Assembly: GCF_011388215.1 (NCBI RefSeq)
Contig: NZ_CP049989.1
Span: 3,224,001 to 3,288,000, forward strand
DNA length: 64,000 nucleotides
Reading direction: 5' to 3'
DNA from: Hydrogenophaga crocea
Lineage (GTDB): Bacteria > Pseudomonadota > Gammaproteobacteria > Burkholderiales > Burkholderiaceae_C
Shown here: positions 60,571 through 64,000 of the stretch, one piece after another
How the letters are laid out: each line of letters starts with the position of its first letter
How positions within the stretch are numbered: the stretch's first letter is position 1
Program-made: the position numbers and the translations under genes
The notes under the pieces: model-generated
The model's input: the letters and a program-made list of their open reading frames with translations, nothing else
What the model was told of the DNA's origin: nothing
Databases searched by the model: none

Positions 60571-60716
60571 GGCAAATGGCGTGGGTGTCGCTGAACGGGG
60601 TAAGCCGTCTGGCCGGTCAGCGGGCATGAAATCTTCATCACACTGTGCTGGGTATGCGCCCAAGCACCGGGCGCCTCTGGGCCAGCAGGGGGACCATCCA
60701 CAACGAGGGCTTCACC

Positions 60717-62576
60717 ATGCACAGCAGCGGCCGTGTCCGATCCCTGTCTTCACCCACCCGGCTCACGCACGACAGCCATGTCGACGCATCGCCGCTGCGC
60801 GCAGACACGGCAGCGCAGACCTGGCGCGAAGCCCTGAACACGGCACGGGGCCGGCTCAACGAGGACCTGTTGCAGGCGCTGGACCGTTGTGCACACGGCG
60901 ACCGGGGCGACCTGGACCTGAGCGAACACCGAGAGCCCATCGCGCGCGCCGGCGCGGACGGCACGCTGGAGCGCGTCCTGGCGGCCTGCACGGGGTTGCG
61001 CGCGGCCCGGGGGTACCCGCTGCAGACCCTGGTGCTGCCGGCGGGCCTGCGCCAGCTGCCCGGCTGGCTGCGGCATGTCGACACGGTCACCACGCTGCGG
61101 GTGCCGCACTACCGAGGCCGGCAGTTGGACGCCCGCGGCCTGCCGGGCCTGCGGTCGCTGGACCTGGGGGCGATGGTGCCGCGCGAGCTGGAACTGCTGC
61201 TGCCCAAGGAATGCGCATGGAGCGTGCAGCACCCCGACGGGCGAAAGCCCGCATCGACCGAGACCAGCGGTGCACAGCACCGGGCGGTTGGCTTGCGGTT
61301 TCGACCGCTGAACTTCAATGGGCTGGTGGCGCGGCAGGACAAAGCGGACGACCCCTATGTGTGCCGCCACCTGTCGATGGAGAAGGTGCGGCTCTGGGGC
61401 CGCCCCCGGTTCCTCGACGACGCGCCCGAAGACCCCATGGCCAGCATCACCGGCATCCAGCGCACGGTGACGCCCGACACGGAACAGCTCTGCGCCGACC
61501 TGGACGATCGGGCGCGACAAACGCACCTGGTGGACAGGACGCTGTGGCGGCCCTTCGTCGAAGAGCAGTTCCGGCAGATGGCCCTCGAAGGCAGGACCAC
61601 GGTGGTGGCAATGTTCCAAACCGAGACCCATTCGATGGCCCTGCGCTTCGACGCCAGCGACCCGAACAATCCCGGCGTGGAGTGCTGGGACCCCAACTTC
61701 ACCAACGTGAGCACCTTCAGCCGCGCGCCGTTCGATTTCAACGCCCTGTTCTGGGACTTTGAACGGGTGCAGCCGCTGTACTTCCGCGAACAGAAGGGCT
61801 TTGGCGTGCCCCCGCTGGTCCGGGTCACGCCCATCGACGACCCTTTGTTTCCCGAGCACAGCGTGGTGCGCCGCGCAGCCGACCGCTCGGTATCGATGGC
61901 ATTTGCGAACCTGCCCCACAGCTGGCATCCACACGTGGTGCAGACCCTGGTCAAGCACGGGCTCGAGCCTCCCGGCCTGCAAGGACTGATCGGCTTCATC
62001 GAACACACCAAGCCCACCCCGGCGCAATGCCGCCATTTGCTGACCGCGGCCGACAGCCACCACTTTCCGGCGCTGAACATGGCGGCCGCCCTGGGCCATG
62101 GTCAGGCCTTCGCGATGATGGAGCCCGTGCTGGAGCGGGCCTTCCAGCTCAAGCTGCTGACGGAGAAGGACGTGCTGGCCATCCTCGAAGCGCGCTCGAC
62201 CCTCGGCACCGCGATGAACGAGGCCTTCCGCAAAGGTCACGCGGATGTGGTTGCCTCACTGGGTGGCACGGCCAAGCGCCTGTGGCACAAGGGCGCGTTG
62301 TCGCAGCGTTCGGTGTACCACCTCATGCGCGCGGCCAACCACGAGCGGGCGTCCACCATCGACCAGATCAAGGACCCGCGCGTTGCCAAGCGGCTTGAGC
62401 GCACGCTGAACAAGTTGCTTCGCGCCGGCGCGCTGACCCGGGAGGACCACAAGGATCTGGTCGAGGAGGTCCGCGGCGTCCGAAACGACATCCGCGACGA
62501 GGCCAAGGCCGCGCGCCGGGCCGCAAAGGCCAGGGCCCTGGGGCCGCACCCGGCTGCCCCACTCATCCGGGGGTGA
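60717..62576 (+). CDS. Probable secreted effector: ShET2/EspL-family cysteine protease with leucine-rich and ankyrin-like segments
   Basis: 619 aa from ATG 60717, with GAGGG 9 nt upstream. Order: a Ser/Arg/Thr-rich disordered N-terminus (1-35, like type III secretion signals), a Leu-rich part (about 95-165: LQTLVLPAGLRQLPGWL, LRSLDLGAM), then the ShET2-like core with LNFNG and CRHLS (Cys216), ETHSMALRF (His305) and CWDPNFT (Asp325), an ankyrin-like helical region (about 405-535: LNMAAALGHGQAFAMM, TAMNEAFRKGHADVVASL), and a basic tail. The Cys-His-Asp order and spacing resemble EspL (Cys47-His131-Asp153), a type III effector that cleaves host proteins. No secretion-system genes are in the window. 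Confidence 0.75.
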   Translation: MHSSGRVRSLSSPTRLTHDSHVDASPLRADTAAQTWREALNTARGRLNEDLLQALDRCAHGDRGDLDLSEHREPIARAGADGTLERVLAACTGLRAARGYPLQTLVLPAGLRQLPGWLRHVDTVTTLRVPHYRGRQLDARGLPGLRSLDLGAMVPRELELLLPKECAWSVQHPDGRKPASTETSGAQHRAVGLRFRPLNFNGLVARQDKADDPYVCRHLSMEKVRLWGRPRFLDDAPEDPMASITGIQRTVTPDTEQLCADLDDRARQTHLVDRTLWRPFVEEQFRQMALEGRTTVVAMFQTETHSMALRFDASDPNNPGVECWDPNFTNVSTFSRAPFDFNALFWDFERVQPLYFREQKGFGVPPLVRVTPIDDPLFPEHSVVRRAADRSVSMAFANLPHSWHPHVVQTLVKHGLEPPGLQGLIGFIEHTKPTPAQCRHLLTAADSHHFPALNMAAALGHGQAFAMMEPVLERAFQLKLLTEKDVLAILEARSTLGTAMNEAFRKGHADVVASLGGTAKRLWHKGALSQRSVYHLMRAANHERASTIDQIKDPRVAKRLERTLNKLLRAGALTREDHKDLVEEVRGVRNDIRDEAKAARRAAKARALGPHPAAPLIRG

Positions 62577-62734
62577 CCCGGCTCTCTGGCTCGCGCAGGG
62601 CGAAGCGGGCGGTGCCGTTCGCGATCCGCGGGGCCGTTGCCCGCGGCACGGGCCTGGGCGCATGCTGGCATACTGCCCGGTTCCCGCCAACAGGGGTCAC
62701 AAGCCCCGCTGATCCGTTCCCGAGGAGTCAATAC

Positions 62735-63817
62735 ATGGATCGTCGTTCCGTCATCAAGAACGCTGGCTTGGCCGGCGTGCTCGCCACCGGCATCGCCCCC
62801 GCGGTGCATGCCCAGGCCGCCGTGCGCTGGCGCCTGGCCTCGAGCTTCCCCAAGTCGCTGCCGACCATCTTCGGCTCGGCCGAGAAGTTCTCCGAAACCG
62901 TCAAGGCCCTGTCGGGCGGCAAGTTCGAAGTCTCGGTGCACGCCGCCGGCGAAATCGTGCCGGCCTTCGGCGTGGTCGACGCGATCCAGGACAACACCAT
63001 CGAGATGGCGCAGACCGCGCCCTACTACTTCACCGGCAAGGACTCGATCTTCGCCTTCGGCTGCGCCGTGCCCTTCGGCCTGACCGCGCGCCACATGGAC
63101 GCCTGGATGGAGCACGGCAACGGCCGCAAGCTCATGGACGAGTTCTACGCCAAGTACAACATCGTCTCGATGAGCTCGGGCAACACCGGCACCCAGATGG
63201 GCGGCTGGTACCGCAAAGAGATCAAGACCGTGGCCGACCTCAAGGGCCTGAAGATGCGCATGGGCGGCGGCCTGTTCGGCGAGTCCATGGCCAAGCTGGG
63301 CGTGGTGGCGCAGAACATGCCCGCCGGCGAGGTGTACCAGGCGCTGGAAAAAGGCACGCTGGACGCCACCGAGTTCGTCGGCCCCTTCGACGACGAGCGC
63401 CTGGGCTTCAACAAGGTCGCGCCCTTCTACCACTACCCCGGCTGGTGGGAAGGCGGCGCCGAGCTCGAGTTCTTCATCAACAAGAAGGCCTTCGACGCGC
63501 TGTCGCCCGAGAACAAGGCCATCGTGCGTGCCGCGGGTGCCGTGGCCGCGCGCGACATGACCGCCAAGTACGACGCCCAGAACCCGCTGGCGCTCAAGCG
63601 CCTGGTGGCCTCGGGCACCAAGCTCATCGCCTTCCCCAAGGCCGTGATGGACGCCGGCTTCAAGACCGCGATGGAAGTGTTCGCCGAGCACGAGGCCAAG
63701 TCGCCCGAGTTCAAGAAGATCCACCAGGACATGCGCGCCTTCCAGCGCGACCAGATCCTGTGGAGCCGCTTCTCGGAATGGCGCTACGACAGCTACATCA
63801 CGTCGGCCAAGATCTGA
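62735..63817 (+). CDS. TRAP-type substrate-binding protein (DctP family), no adjacent permease
   Basis: 360 aa, with CGAGGAG 7 nt before the ATG. The leader MDRRSVIKNAGLAGVLATG is twin-arginine-like, cut after VHA near residue 26. The mature sequence has VRWRLASSFPKSLPTIFG, a Gln/Met-rich IEMAQTAPYYFTGKD ligand site, and the GLKMRMGGGLFGESMAKLG segment with the conserved Arg. It resembles the group of TRAP receptors for 2-oxo or branched acids (TakP/YiaO-like wording such as YHYPGWWEGG). It is followed by a strong terminator and has no DctQM genes beside it in this window. Confidence 0.93.
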   Translation: MDRRSVIKNAGLAGVLATGIAPAVHAQAAVRWRLASSFPKSLPTIFGSAEKFSETVKALSGGKFEVSVHAAGEIVPAFGVVDAIQDNTIEMAQTAPYYFTGKDSIFAFGCAVPFGLTARHMDAWMEHGNGRKLMDEFYAKYNIVSMSSGNTGTQMGGWYRKEIKTVADLKGLKMRMGGGLFGESMAKLGVVAQNMPAGEVYQALEKGTLDATEFVGPFDDERLGFNKVAPFYHYPGWWEGGAELEFFINKKAFDALSPENKAIVRAAGAVAARDMTAKYDAQNPLALKRLVASGTKLIAFPKAVMDAGFKTAMEVFAEHEAKSPEFKKIHQDMRAFQRDQILWSRFSEWRYDSYITSAKI

Positions 63818-63837
63818 GCGATCACCGACCTGCCCCG

Positions 63838-63863
63838 AAAGGCCCGCCACGCGGGCCTTTTTT
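63838..63863 (+). terminator. Rho-independent terminator after the TRAP receptor
   Basis: AAAGGCCCGC-CAC-GCGGGCCTTT followed by TTT: a perfect 10-bp stem, 3-nt loop and T run. With A residues on the left side it can also act on the minus strand, serving the convergent partial gene. Confidence 0.93.
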
Positions 63864-64000
63864 CATGCCCGCGCGCCGCTGCCGGCGCGGGCCATGCGGG
63901 TGCCGCGCCAGTACTGCGTGAACGAGGCGCAGGCGCGCGCCGGCTCGTCGAAGGCCGCGGCCACGGGCATGGCGCGCGCGCCGGCCAGCCAGGGCGCGGC
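63863..64000 (-). CDS. Possible C-terminal end of a gene entering from the right edge
   Basis: On the minus strand an open frame of 45 codons runs from the window edge to a TGA at 63865-63863. It reads ...AFDEPARACASFTQYWRGT...GSGARA, has the same codon style as real genes here and abuts a terminator that could serve both directions. The fragment is too short to name a family. Confidence 0.4.
   Translation of the reverse strand, partial: AAPWLAGARAMPVAAAFDEPARACASFTQYWRGTRMARAGSGARA

Overview
The window is very GC-rich, with dense, short-gapped genes and strong third-position G/C bias. Gene content (Bug and TRAP solute-binding proteins, many LysR regulators, VanA/VanB-type oxygenases, CoxG/CoxL-like molybdenum hydroxylases) and a recognisable intergenic repeat at 57066-57138 point to a betaproteobacterium of the Burkholderiales, most likely Comamonadaceae (Hydrogenophaga/Acidovorax/Variovorax-like). 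I see no rRNA, tRNA, CRISPR array, insertion sequence or prophage.

Left third (1-18100), mostly housekeeping and stress: an AhpD-like gene with a divergent LysR regulator; an AT-richer orphan membrane protein (1893-2432); a leftward five-gene set (response regulator, SDR, flavin monooxygenase, BASS-type transporter, NAD-dependent epimerase) divergent from a large hybrid histidine kinase; a Lys/Ala-rich exported protein whose terminator overlaps the start of mprF; an HtrA/Deg protease coupled to a small ORF; the glutathione-dependent formaldehyde pair frmA-fghA; an orphan Bug-type binding protein.

Middle (18100-46600), two catabolic regions. The first (18-38 kb) holds a molybdenum hydroxylase (FAD, Mo and 2Fe-2S subunits plus CoxG), two paralogous alpha/beta hydrolases, GMC oxidoreductase, aldehyde dehydrogenase, RidA, an acyl-CoA-ligase-like enzyme, a thioesterase, a LIV-type ABC importer split into two loci, and a Rieske oxygenase/reductase pair. 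Several of its divergent promoters carry the same unusual operator (TTCAT-N5-CATGAG and/or ATGAR-N5-YTCAT), so I infer a single regulon for uptake and oxidation of one unidentified substrate. The second (38-46.6 kb) holds a MarR regulator, epoxide hydrolase, glyoxalase, GST, dienelactone hydrolase, a second VanB-type reductase and Rieske oxygenase, an orphan TRAP binding protein and an FAD monooxygenase, with its own shared 25-bp operator at two promoters.

Right third (46600-64000): a LysR gene; a degradative HMG-CoA reductase beside a complete TRAP transporter and a MocR regulator (probable mevalonate uptake and catabolism); azoreductase plus LysR; a SigJ-like ECF sigma factor; an AraC regulator; an isoquinoline-oxidoreductase-like molybdenum enzyme pair; an unknown protein; a probable ShET2/EspL-family cysteine-protease effector with leucine-rich and ankyrin-like segments (60717-62576), the most surprising gene here; and another orphan TRAP binding protein followed by a clear terminator.
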